Source: an uncultured bacterium (GTDB taxonomy: Bacteria > Armatimonadota > JACIXR01). Taken from it: a stretch of 37,708 nt of DNA. The notes under the pieces are model-generated. The model did no database searches. It was not told the DNA's origin and worked only from the letters and a program-made list of their open reading frames with translations. Made by a program: the position numbers and the translations under genes. The stretch is taken from positions 1 to 37,708 of the forward strand of contig CALITO010000035.1 of the NCBI GenBank assembly GCA_938041455.1. Direction: 5' to 3'. Of this stretch, positions 1-8,123 are shown in pieces. Each line of letters opens with the position of its first letter. The first letter of the stretch is position 1.

Positions 1-575
1 TGGGCTGAGCCTCAACTGTGAGGTTCTGGAAGTTGACGGTTATGCTCAGGTTGCCATCCACTCTTGAGGGTGGCCGAAAGGGACCCCCCATTATCATATA
101 GTGATAGTTGACTGATACGAGATAAGGTGTGTTGTGATAGGGGAAGGTGGAGAAGGGGGGATTAAGCGGGCAGACTACCAAACCTGATAACCTGTGGGGG
201 GAGAGGAACAAACATCATAGGGAGGTGAACTGTAAGTTGTCGTGCTCAATGGACCATCGGAGTGATAATGCTGGGGCTCGTGGACATTTGTCTGCTCCGT
301 TATGTCAACTGAGTCAACTGTGAAGCCCGTTACGGGGGAACTGAAATTGGCGATGATATGGAACTCTACCCCTCCCGCAACTGTTCCACTTTTGACGCAC
401 TGCCACTGTTGGGGAGAAGCAGTTAAGTCGGGACACCAGCGAGCGTGCAAATCCACCAGGATGGGGTCCGCCCACGAAAGAGAGACGCTCACTGCCAAGC
501 TCAATAGGAGGCTACAATACTCCCTCCGAGAGAGAGAAGCCTCTCCAACGACACAGATAACCACTTCCTTAGCAT
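1..575 (-). pseudogene. Secreted protein of unknown function, frameshifted, runs off the left edge
   Basis: I do not recognise the family. The longest open stretch (564 to 175) begins at a GTG with no ribosome site at a usable distance. It encodes a hydrophobic segment ending in SLSWA before DPILVDLHARW, which reads as a signal peptide, and then a beta-rich, Ser/Thr/Pro-rich secreted domain. It stops at 175-177 just after a run of six G (195-200 on the plus strand). In another frame the code continues to the window edge (VVCPLNPPFSTFPYHN, later SITVNFQNLTVEAQP). One extra C in the run on the coding strand would join the two parts. A good ribosome site (GAGGAGGG) sits before an ATG at 575-573, but that frame only joins the main one through a TC-repeat around 535-545. 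It is therefore either a decayed gene, a slippage-prone gene or a sequence error. It has its own promoter. Confidence 0.5.
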
Positions 576-630
576 ATTAATCCCTCCTCTTTATTTTTAA
601 CCCACCCAAGAAGGGAGGTTTCCAATCATA

Positions 631-659
631 ATAATAACATAATATTTAAAATTGTGCAA
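631..659 (-). promoter_or_regulatory. Sigma70-type promoter for the left-edge secreted protein
   Basis: On the minus strand TTGCAC (659-654) and TATTAT (636-631) are 17 bp apart. The predicted transcript starts near 624, leaving a leader of about 50 nt before the ATG at 575 and its GAGGAGGG ribosome site. The AT-rich setting supports the call. Confidence 0.5.
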
Positions 660-737
660 GTATTTTTGTAGCGTTGGTTTAAGGAAGGAGAGAAACCGCA
701 TAAGAGGGGGATATCTTTCCCTTTTTCAACAAAACCG

Positions 738-766
738 TTGACACCGTTTTTCTCTTTTATTAAATC
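738..766 (+). promoter_or_regulatory. Possible promoter of the GH3 gene
   Basis: A perfect TTGACA (738-743) is followed 17 bp later by a weak -10, TAAATC (761-766). The -35 is embedded in an imperfect palindrome, AAAACCG-TTGACA-CCGTTTT (731-750), which could be an operator. The ribosome site AAGGAG (783-788) lies nine bases before the ATG at 798. Confidence 0.35.
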
Positions 767-797
767 TAAATAAATTCTCAAAAAGGAGTGTTAAGAA

Positions 798-2915
798 ATG
801 GAGGAAAAAATCAAAGAATTGCTGGCAAGGATGACAGCGGAGGAAAAGGTCGCCCAACTTTGTTCAGTGGGCGGTGAGCATCTACTGGAGTATGAAAGAT
901 TAGCCGATGAGAAAGTGAAGGAGATACTCAAGAATGGTATGGGGCAAATCAGCTACATCCTTCGCCACCTTGACCCCGATAAAGGTGTGGAGATAGCGAA
1001 CGAAATCCAGAGGTTTGCTCTTGAGAAGACGAAATGGAAGATCCCTGTAATCATCCACGACGAGTGTCTCCACGGCTGTATGGCGAAGGGGTCCACCAGT
1101 TTCCCCCAGTCCATAGCCCTCGCCAGCAGTTGGGACCCTGATATGCTCTTTGAGGTAGCGAAAGTCATAGGTAAGGAGACAAGGGCAAGGGCGATTCATC
1201 AAGCTTTATCGCCCACAATAAACATCGCCAGAGACGCAAGGCATGGGCGAGTAGAGGAGACCTATGGTGAAGACCCCTATCTTACCTCCCTTATGGCAGT
1301 CGCATTCGTCAAGGGGCTGCAAAGCGAGGGGGTCATCGCCACTCCCAAGCATTTCGCCGCCGATTTCGCTGGCGATGGGGGAAGGGATAGCAGTGCCACC
1401 TATTTCTCCGAAAGAACCCTGAGAGAGGTATTCTTCCCCGCCTTCAAAGCCAGCGTTCAGGAGGGGGGAGCTTGGTCTATAATGGCCGCTTATAACTCCA
1501 TAAGTGGGGTGCCCTCCTCCTCAAACAAGTGGCTTCTCACCGATGTATTGAGAGGCGAGTGGGGATTTAAGGGCTTCGTGGTCTCGGATTACGGTTCTGT
1601 TTGGGGGCTCCATGGAGCTCACAGAGTTGCGGAAACCCTTGGAGAAGCAGGCAAATTGGCGCTTGAGGCGGGTTTGGATGTGGAGTTGCCCCACGCGGTA
1701 TGCTTCCCCGAGCTCGTCAAGATGCTGAAAGAGGGCAAGCTGTCGGAGGAAGCATTGAATAAGGCGGTTGAGAGAGTATTAAGAGGGAAATTCTGGCTGG
1801 GATTGTTTGACAATCCCTTCGCCGATCCCCATACAGCAAGAAAAATTTGTGATTCCGATGAACATAGGGAGCTCGCTTTAAGAGTGGCGGAGAGGTGTAT
1901 CGTCCTCCTCAAGAACAAGGGGATTTTGCCCCTCCCTAAGGACATAAGTTCCCTTGCGGTGATAGGTCCCAATGCGGACGAGGCGAGGCTCGGTGGCTAT
2001 AGTGGATATGGTATGAGAGTTGTCACCCCCCTGGAGGGAATTGCTAATAAGGTTGGCAAAGGAACCAAGGTCTATTTTGCCCAGGGTTGTAAGGTCAGAG
2101 ATTCCTCCAAAGAGGGCTTCCCCAAGGCTATAGCAGCAGCAAGTAGGGCGGATGTGGCTATCCTATTTATGGGTAACTCCGATGAGACGGAAGGGGAGGG
2201 AAGAGACAGATGTAACTTGGATTTGCCGGGTGTGCAAGAGGAGTTGATAAAGGCTATTGTGGATACAGGAACGCCTGTGGTAGTGGTGCTGATAAATGGA
2301 AGCGCTATAACGATGAGCAATTGGATAGACCTCGTTGATGCGGTCGTTGAGGCTTGGTATCCTGGGGAAGAGGGGGGGAACGCAATAGCCAATGTCATCT
2401 TCGGCGATTACAACCCCGGGGGCAAATTGCCAATTACCTTCCCCAGATACACAGGACAACTACCCCTCTATTACAACTATCGCCCCTCTATAAGGAGCCT
2501 GGATTATGTGGAGGTGAGAGGGAGACAGCCTCTCTTTCCCTTCGCATACGGTCTGAGCTATACAACCTTCCAATATAGCAACTTGAGGGTTGTCCCCCAA
2601 AAACTCTCAGCGGGGGGTGAGATAAAAGTATCAGTGGAGGTGGAAAACACAGGGAAATACGAAGGGGATGAGGTAGTCCAACTTTACATAAAGGATATGT
2701 TCAGCAAATTCGTTAGGCCCCTTTGTGAGCTTAAGAGGTTCAAGAGGATACACCTGGGAGTGGGTGAGAAAAGGGAGGTAGAGTTCGTCTTGAGAGAAGA
2801 AGATCTCTCCTTCCTTGATGAGAACTTAGAGCCAATAGTTGAACCAGGGAAGTTTGAAGTGCTCGTGGGAGGGAACTCGGAGGTAGGTTTAAGAGAAAGT
2901 TTTGAGGTTAAATAG
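798..2915 (+). CDS. Glycoside hydrolase family 3 beta-glycosidase (beta-glucosidase/xylosidase type)
   Basis: This hydrolyses terminal beta-linked sugars from oligosaccharides, most likely in the cytoplasm since no signal peptide is visible. The 705 residues show the standard GH3 layout: a TIM barrel (about 1-335), an alpha/beta sandwich (about 375-575) and a C-terminal fibronectin-III-like domain (about 610-695). The nucleophile motif is VVSDYG with Asp264. The acid/base Glu is expected in TEGEGRDR (Glu465 or Glu467). KHFAADFAG and the GRVEETYGEDPYL motif are also typical of the family. The ATG at 798 follows AAGGAG at a good distance. Sugar specificity (glucoside, xyloside, arabinoside) cannot be read from sequence. 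The gene is monocistronic and ends at a hairpin shared with the convergent gene. Confidence 0.93.
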   Translation: MEEKIKELLARMTAEEKVAQLCSVGGEHLLEYERLADEKVKEILKNGMGQISYILRHLDPDKGVEIANEIQRFALEKTKWKIPVIIHDECLHGCMAKGSTSFPQSIALASSWDPDMLFEVAKVIGKETRARAIHQALSPTINIARDARHGRVEETYGEDPYLTSLMAVAFVKGLQSEGVIATPKHFAADFAGDGGRDSSATYFSERTLREVFFPAFKASVQEGGAWSIMAAYNSISGVPSSSNKWLLTDVLRGEWGFKGFVVSDYGSVWGLHGAHRVAETLGEAGKLALEAGLDVELPHAVCFPELVKMLKEGKLSEEALNKAVERVLRGKFWLGLFDNPFADPHTARKICDSDEHRELALRVAERCIVLLKNKGILPLPKDISSLAVIGPNADEARLGGYSGYGMRVVTPLEGIANKVGKGTKVYFAQGCKVRDSSKEGFPKAIAAASRADVAILFMGNSDETEGEGRDRCNLDLPGVQEELIKAIVDTGTPVVVVLINGSAITMSNWIDLVDAVVEAWYPGEEGGNAIANVIFGDYNPGGKLPITFPRYTGQLPLYYNYRPSIRSLDYVEVRGRQPLFPFAYGLSYTTFQYSNLRVVPQKLSAGGEIKVSVEVENTGKYEGDEVVQLYIKDMFSKFVRPLCELKRFKRIHLGVGEKREVEFVLREEDLSFLDENLEPIVEPGKFEVLVGGNSEVGLRESFEVK

Positions 2916-2922
2916 CCTTTGA

Positions 2923-2955
2923 GGGTTAGGCGGGGCGGAAGGCCCCGCCTAACCC
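2923..2955. terminator. Bidirectional hairpin between convergent genes
   Basis: A perfect 14-bp stem (2923-2936 with 2942-2955, GGGTTAGGCGGGGC and its complement) closes a 5-nt loop. It sits just after the GH3 stop codon and just after the stop of the GH42-like gene on the other strand. There is no long T tract, so it may act as a Rho-independent pause or an mRNA 3'-end protector. Confidence 0.65.
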
Positions 2956-2956
2956 C

Positions 2957-5239
2957 CTACCTTATCCTCTCTATCTCCACTTTCTCCCCCTGAAAATCCC
3001 CTCTTATCTCGAGGTAATCCCCCTTCGCCCTCACTAAGAAGCTCCTCTTCTCCCCATTCAGCAAGTTGGTTGTGGTGACCTTATGGGATGAACCATTCTC
3101 TATCTTATACTCTCCATCTGAAATGATTATAACTCCGGGGGTGGTGAACATCGGCACAACATCAACTTGGCTATCTCCAGCTGCCACCCGGCCTCCTCTA
3201 CCCCATATCTTGAGCTCTATTTTGTCTGGGGAATACCTTCCCACTTGCACTAATAGATAACCTGGTTGAACTGACAGGGGCAAGGGAGGAGATAAAACCC
3301 GCAATTCCCCTTCCTCCATAGGCACAAATAGTTCAAAACTTCCATCTTCCCCCGGCGCCGTTATACAACCCTCGTAGAAGATTTGTTTCGGTATCCTCAA
3401 TATCAAAGTTGTCTTCAGGGGGGTTAAATTAGCAAGGGCTAAACCACTCCTTAAAAGCACGAACCTGCCCACTGAAGGGAAGAGGGTATCCATAAGCCAA
3501 AAGTCTGCTCCCCAAGCGAAAACGGATCCGTGGAACTCGTTGAATAATTTATTGTAAGGAAGCCAGTTCCGCCAAAGAGGGAAGGTAGCATATATTGCAT
3601 AACCAAGCCCTACTTTCTTTAACATTATCCCAGCCACTGCCATCCTCCCTCCCGCCCCCACTAACGAACCCAATGTAGCAAGTATATCCGTCTTTGCCCC
3701 CACATATATATAGCCTATGCATCCATCCACTGCGAATCCTTTAGCGTTTCCCTCGCTTTCCTGTTTCTTCTTAAGAAAGGGGAAAAGGGGATGTTCTATG
3801 TTCACACGAAAGTTGCCCGCTCCCTTAGTTATCGTGCACACTCCCTCTACTCCGAAATTCTGCTTCACAAAGTCGCTCACAATGGCTAAGAGCCCACCTT
3901 CATAACAGCCCAACCCCATATCCGCAACGAGCATCCCTCCGAAGAGTATGAATCCTTGAAGGAGCTCCTTAGCAGGTGGAGGAAGATAGAAAACTGAGGG
4001 GGCAAGGATGACTTTATAGCGATAAAGATTAACTTTGTCTAAATCCTCAACGCCCAGAAAATCTATTCCACCATATTTACAACCTAGTCTAAGGGCAAAG
4101 AATAGATCGCTTGGCTGATTGAGAAGAAGTGTTTTTAAGAAGCCATATAATCCCCTCCCTTGGAGGTTATAGCCTTCTAAAAATGGCTCGTATAAAACCG
4201 CTATTTGGTTATTGGGCTCCAGCGGTTGTTTTAAAAACCCTTTGCTTACAACTTCTTTCAAATGGGGAAGTTCTTTTAAAGTTGCCCAACTATCCACACC
4301 GATGCCCACTGCTCCTTGAAGATGGGCACTATTCAACCATTGCTGAAGTATAAAAGGGGTGGTCCTCCACTCCCCTTCTTTAAAAAGGCGGAAAATCACC
4401 ACGGGACTGAATAACCCTCCCCTGCGAGCTATGGCTATACCGTGGGCATTATGGGTTTGAAAATCGTTCTCCAACTCATCCGGATAAAGGGCTATAGTTA
4501 TCCCATCATATCCGTGAGGAACGGACATTATAGATTTGTAATCCTTGAGCATTCCCGTTATTACCCAGTGCTCCCTTTCATTGTCTATGCCTTTGATCTC
4601 GCCGAGCCACAAATTCAGCAAATCCCTCAGACCCCACCATTGGTAAATTGCTAAATCCAAAGAGGCACGAGTTATCCCATAACGGGGGATTTCCCTTTCC
4701 TTATCAGCCGATAGTTTCTCCACCAGGCTGAGGGTAACATCGGAGGGGAGATTCAACTCGGTTCCCCAAGCTTGGGAAAGAGCAGGAAAGGAACCATACC
4801 AGGAAAGGAGATAAGAGAGGAAATCTTCCTCTGTGTATGCTATAGCTCCAGCGGGGTCGTAGCCCAGAGCCCACACCAACTTGGGAATATCCTTGAACTT
4901 CCTCCCCATTTCCCTAACCCATATAGCGGTCCTTTCCCCGTATTCCTTATTCAAAGGACTGGGTGAACCGAAGTCCTTTTGCTCTATATGAAGGCAGAGG
5001 ATGGGAATGAGTTCTTGTTTAACTGCTTCCCTTATCAGTGCTTCCTTCTTTTCCAGTTGGGGGTCTTGATAGACTATATCCACCCAGAGGGAATTAAATC
5101 CCCACTTTTTATATTCGCTTATCTCGCTCGCTTCCTCTAAGCCGAGGGCGAAATAAAGAGGGGGAAGGGCATAGGAGAAAGAAGTCCAGAGAAGAAAGAG
5201 GGAAAATGATATCTTGCTTACAACCTCTTTAAGCATCAT
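2957..5239 (-). CDS. Secreted GH42/beta-galactosidase-like protein with degenerate active site
   Basis: The 760-residue protein has a signal peptide (about 1-24, ending SFSYA). A TIM-barrel part (about 25-340) has the GH42 landmark WYGSFPALSQAWGT (147-160), matching the family's 'RYG..ALN.AWGT'. A region resembling the beta-galactosidase trimerisation or glutamine-amidotransferase-like domain follows (about 343-445, KVILAPSVFYLPPPAKELL), then a beta-rich C-terminus. In GH42 enzymes the acid/base Glu lies in an Asn-Glu pair about 20 residues before this landmark. Here the place reads WALGYDPAG (123-131), with no Glu. The expected nucleophile position (family 'fwvmEqq') reads PVVIFRLF (279-286), also without Glu. 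It is probably not a normal retaining glycosidase and may bind rather than cut glycans. Its ATG overlaps the stop of the upstream gene (ATGA). Confidence 0.7.
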   Translation of the reverse strand: MMLKEVVSKISFSLFLLWTSFSYALPPLYFALGLEEASEISEYKKWGFNSLWVDIVYQDPQLEKKEALIREAVKQELIPILCLHIEQKDFGSPSPLNKEYGERTAIWVREMGRKFKDIPKLVWALGYDPAGAIAYTEEDFLSYLLSWYGSFPALSQAWGTELNLPSDVTLSLVEKLSADKEREIPRYGITRASLDLAIYQWWGLRDLLNLWLGEIKGIDNEREHWVITGMLKDYKSIMSVPHGYDGITIALYPDELENDFQTHNAHGIAIARRGGLFSPVVIFRLFKEGEWRTTPFILQQWLNSAHLQGAVGIGVDSWATLKELPHLKEVVSKGFLKQPLEPNNQIAVLYEPFLEGYNLQGRGLYGFLKTLLLNQPSDLFFALRLGCKYGGIDFLGVEDLDKVNLYRYKVILAPSVFYLPPPAKELLQGFILFGGMLVADMGLGCYEGGLLAIVSDFVKQNFGVEGVCTITKGAGNFRVNIEHPLFPFLKKKQESEGNAKGFAVDGCIGYIYVGAKTDILATLGSLVGAGGRMAVAGIMLKKVGLGYAIYATFPLWRNWLPYNKLFNEFHGSVFAWGADFWLMDTLFPSVGRFVLLRSGLALANLTPLKTTLILRIPKQIFYEGCITAPGEDGSFELFVPMEEGELRVLSPPLPLSVQPGYLLVQVGRYSPDKIELKIWGRGGRVAAGDSQVDVVPMFTTPGVIIISDGEYKIENGSSHKVTTTNLLNGEKRSFLVRAKGDYLEIRGDFQGEKVEIERIR

Positions 5240-5838
5240 ATTTTGAAACCCAGACTCCTTATTTCTTTTTCAATCAAATTAGGAAATCTATTCGTTGCTA
5301 TTTCCATATATTTTTCAATCCATTTCTCCTCTTTCCCCCTCATCCATCTAAGGGGTTCATATCTACAAATCATGCTCAGGAGGAAGGATATGGCTATATG
5401 TGCAGTTGGCTCTTCCAGTTCAAAGAGCTTGGGGAAATCCATTCCCTCCACACAACCAAGCAAAGACTTCAGGCTCAAGCGTGTGCCTGATTTTATAGGA
5501 AAATTTGAAAAGCAAAGGTGAAGACTTTGAAACAATCCCTTTTCCTTCACGATGACCTCCCTCTCGATGAGGTTTTCCCCTTCCCTCGTTCCCCTATTGG
5601 TCAAGCCGTGGGTGGGTTCGTCCTTGGGGTAGCCAGCCTTAGCCGATATCAAAGCCTTTGCGAAAAGTGAAAAGGAACAAAATAGAAGATGAGGTTTGCT
5701 CAACAGGGAAGCAGAGTGGGCAAGGCGCAGGTATTCTCTTGCTTGGGCAAGGCAGAAGGAAACATAAGGGAGGAGTTCATTTCTCCCGTTTGAAGCGGTT
5801 AGCGTATTCCCTTGTGAGTTGCAGATAGAAGCGTCCAT
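5236..5838 (-). CDS. YaaC-like protein (function unknown)
   Basis: The 200-residue protein resembles the YaaC family. QAREYLRLAHSASLLSKP (32-49), a hydrophobic stretch with FAKALI, and then a THGLTNRG segment follow the YaaC pattern of a helical 'Ala..Tyr' repeat, a 'KPLLLYY...KAL' core and a conserved His-Gly. It is shorter than the usual YaaC, and no catalytic role is known for the family. No signal peptide is visible, so it is likely cytoplasmic, which is odd between two secreted neighbours. The ATG at 5838 lies 62 bp inside the upstream gene and has no clear ribosome site. No alternative ATG, GTG or TTG occurs before the family-like region, so translational coupling is likely. Its TGA overlaps the next gene's ATG. 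Confidence 0.55.
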   Translation of the reverse strand: MDASICNSQGNTLTASNGRNELLPYVSFCLAQAREYLRLAHSASLLSKPHLLFCSFSLFAKALISAKAGYPKDEPTHGLTNRGTREGENLIEREVIVKEKGLFQSLHLCFSNFPIKSGTRLSLKSLLGCVEGMDFPKLFELEEPTAHIAISFLLSMICRYEPLRWMRGKEEKWIEKYMEIATNRFPNLIEKEIRSLGFKI

Positions 5839-6775
5839 ATTCCAGGCTCGGCTCTATCTCCGTGCCCTCGTGCCACTCGTTAAAGGTGCAGATTAAAACC
5901 CAGTCCACATCAGCTTTTATCGCATCTTCCCAAAGTTTTTTATAGAGTTTGCCCTCGTCTCGGAGGCGAATTATGGGGTTCTTTGGCCGGACATTAGAGT
6001 CATCATAACCAGGGATGACCGTGGCACAGGAGATTTTGCCTCTTTTTTCGCAGACATCCTTGGTTGTTTTATATCTCATAAACATATCCACCTTCGCCAG
6101 AACCGCCCCCACAGGGTTATATTCGTGCAAACCGTCAAAGGTATCCAGCCAGCGAGAATGGAGGGAATCACAGATGAAAATCGCCCCGCCCCTCTTCAAC
6201 CTTTTAACTTCCTTCACCACATCCCTCCATTTATCCCCCAATTGAGAGAGCGCCCTCCCATAAATGAAAATTACTGGCTTACCATCCACTTTTAAGAAAG
6301 CAGGACTGCCCCCATATTCGTCGAGGATATAAATTATATCCTTTACCGCTGCTTCCACCTTATCCACCGCTACCTGTGAAACCCTCTCATAATATATCGT
6401 TAATTTCAGGGGAAGCCCTTTCTCCTTTTCCACTATCTCCAACATCTTTCGGAAAGCCCTGTCAGTGAAATCGTCTATGCCCCACCAACTGCAGATAAAC
6501 CCATCTATCCCCGCCCATTTAGCCAGGGATAAGTGTTCTTTGATGACCTCGGGGTCATTGGAATCATAGAGTTTTAAGGGGTGGTTAGTTGTGGCACTAT
6601 CGGGTAGATTGTTGGCGAGAAGTAGCTCGGGGTCGTGCCCTGCCTCATTCCAGTGTATCCAACTACCCGATACCTCTGGCGTTCCATACCAGGGATAATA
6701 GAAGGCGAGCACCCTTTTCTGCGGTGCCGCAAGAGCAGCACAGACTATAAATAGCAAGGGCAATTTCTTGAACAT
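5777..6775 (-). CDS. Secreted glycoside hydrolase family 99-like protein (endo-alpha-mannosidase fold)
   Basis: The protein has 332 residues with a signal peptide (MFKKLPLLFIVCAALAA) and a GH99/GH71-type barrel. VLAFYYPWYGTPE opens the domain, GIDGFICSWWGIDD follows, and TFNEWHEGTEIEP holds two glutamates (Glu300 and Glu303) spaced like the catalytic pair of bacterial GH99 endo-mannosidases. Characterised members cut internal alpha-mannoside bonds, but many bacterial relatives have unknown substrates, so mannan or a mannose-containing exopolysaccharide is only a plausible target. It is the first gene of an overlapping three-gene cassette with the YaaC-like and GH42-like genes. The AAGGAG ribosome site touches the ATG, so initiation may be inefficient, or a TTG at codon 5 may be used. 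Confidence 0.82.
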   Translation of the reverse strand: MFKKLPLLFIVCAALAAPQKRVLAFYYPWYGTPEVSGSWIHWNEAGHDPELLLANNLPDSATTNHPLKLYDSNDPEVIKEHLSLAKWAGIDGFICSWWGIDDFTDRAFRKMLEIVEKEKGLPLKLTIYYERVSQVAVDKVEAAVKDIIYILDEYGGSPAFLKVDGKPVIFIYGRALSQLGDKWRDVVKEVKRLKRGGAIFICDSLHSRWLDTFDGLHEYNPVGAVLAKVDMFMRYKTTKDVCEKRGKISCATVIPGYDDSNVRPKNPIIRLRDEGKLYKKLWEDAIKADVDWVLICTFNEWHEGTEIEPSLEYGRFYLQLTREYANRFKREK

Positions 6776-6788
6776 CTCCTTTTTCTAA

Positions 6789-6821
6789 ATTATATATGAA
6801 CTCTTTTACCCTCACCGTCAA
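6789..6821 (-). promoter_or_regulatory. Promoter region of the GH99 cassette
   Basis: On the minus strand TTGACG (6821-6816) is followed by an AT-rich block reading CATATATAAT (6798-6789). The -10 could be CATATA (17-bp spacing) or TATATA (19-bp spacing). It is arranged divergently to the ceramidase-like promoter. Confidence 0.45.
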
Positions 6822-6846
6822 GCAAAACAGACCATTTTAAAAAGCA

Positions 6847-6875
6847 TTGAGGGTCTCCCTAATGGAACTTATAAT
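6847..6875 (+). promoter_or_regulatory. Promoter of the ceramidase-like gene
   Basis: TTGAGG (6847-6852) and a perfect TATAAT (6870-6875) are 17 bp apart. The predicted start is near 6882, giving a leader of about 20 nt that includes the GAAGG ribosome site (6891-6895). Confidence 0.6.
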
Positions 6876-6902
6876 GATAAGGAGGAGAGTGAAGGTAACC
6901 CA

Positions 6903-8123
6903 ATGAAATATTTGTTGGCTTCCCTGCTCCTGATAACTCTATCCTTGCGAGCTGGCTTTCTTGCTGGAGCGAGCAGGGTGAGGATAACCCCTTTATATAG
7001 CGTCTATCTGGCGGGTTTGGGAAACAACAGGAAGAGCGAAGGGATTCACGACGATATCTACGCCAGCGCTCTTTATCTAAACGATGGCAAAACACAGTTG
7101 GTCATCGTTTCCCTTGACCTGATAGGGCTTTTTTACGATGATGTAGAGACCTTTAGAAAGAAACCCGCAGAAAGACATCACTTAAAGCCCACCGACATAA
7201 TCATCGCTTCAACCCACCTTCATTCAGGTCCCGATACACTGGGGCTGTGGGGTCCTGATGAATTCACATCAGGAGTTGACGAGGGTTATCTAAGTTTCCT
7301 CAAGGAGAGAATAGGGCAAGCGATTGATGAGGCAATAAAATCCGCCCAGCCGGCGAGATTAAGGGTAGGGGAGGGCAAAGAGGTAGAAGCAGCCTACAAT
7401 GCCCGGATGGAGGGTCTGCTTGACCCCACCGTCACTACCCTCTTCGTAGAGGATAAGGATGGCAAATGCATCGCAACCCTCGTCAACTACGCCTGTCATC
7501 CCGAGGTCCTATGGAGCGATAATAAGCTGATAACCTCGGATTATGTCCATTATCTGAGGGAATTATGCGAGAAGGAAATAGGGGGCATAACGGTTTTTCT
7601 CAATGGAGCATTGGGAGGAATGGTCACCCCCCTGGTGAAGGAACACAGCTTTGAAGAAGCACGCCGGATAGGTGAGGCTATAGGGAAGAGGATCTTGGAA
7701 GCGAGAAATAAAGGGGAAAGGATAAACAACCTCACTTTGAGGCATCGGGTCGTCCAATTCAAACTGCCAGTTGACAACCCTCGCTTTTTACTCGCCTCCC
7801 AAGTGGGGGTGTTAAGGAGGAGCGCGAAACAGGGAGTGGTAGATTCGGAGATGCATTTTTTAGATATCGGGGGGAAACTTCACATTTTAACAAATCCTGG
7901 CGAAGCCTTGCCCCAAGTCGGTTTCGCTCTTAAGGAATTGCTTTCCGCAAAATATAAGATGATAGTGGGCCTAGCCTGCGATGAGATAGGCTACATCCTA
8001 CCTAAGGAGGAGTTCGGAACCCAGCTTTACTCCTATGAGAGTTCTATGTCCCTGGGACCAAAAACGGCGGATATACTGCTTTGGATAAGCAAGAAGTTAG
8101 TGGGTGGGACGCCCCCCAAGTAA
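6903..8123 (+). CDS. Secreted neutral/alkaline ceramidase-family N-terminal domain protein
   Basis: The protein has 406 residues. A signal peptide (1 to about 20) leads into the neutral ceramidase N-terminal fold (amidohydrolase type). The zinc-site motif THLHSGPD (His105, His107) and a second histidine in VNYACHPEV (His199) are present. In true neutral ceramidases the nucleophile serine lies in a Gly-Asp-x-Ser-Pro motif. Here the equivalent reads GGMVTP (238-243), so Thr242 or nothing takes the serine's role. The family is common in bacteria without sphingolipids, so ceramide cleavage should not be assumed; amide hydrolysis of an envelope lipid or sugar derivative is possible. The last 27 bp overlap the convergent antiporter gene. 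Confidence 0.78.
   Translation: MKYLLASLLLITLSLRAGFLAGASRVRITPLYSVYLAGLGNNRKSEGIHDDIYASALYLNDGKTQLVIVSLDLIGLFYDDVETFRKKPAERHHLKPTDIIIASTHLHSGPDTLGLWGPDEFTSGVDEGYLSFLKERIGQAIDEAIKSAQPARLRVGEGKEVEAAYNARMEGLLDPTVTTLFVEDKDGKCIATLVNYACHPEVLWSDNKLITSDYVHYLRELCEKEIGGITVFLNGALGGMVTPLVKEHSFEEARRIGEAIGKRILEARNKGERINNLTLRHRVVQFKLPVDNPRFLLASQVGVLRRSAKQGVVDSEMHFLDIGGKLHILTNPGEALPQVGFALKELLSAKYKMIVGLACDEIGYILPKEEFGTQLYSYESSMSLGPKTADILLWISKKLVGGTPPK

Noticed and set aside
302-580. 92-residue plus-strand open frame over the left-edge gene
   Set aside because: It lies antisense to the signal-peptide-bearing frame, has no ribosome site and looks like a shadow.
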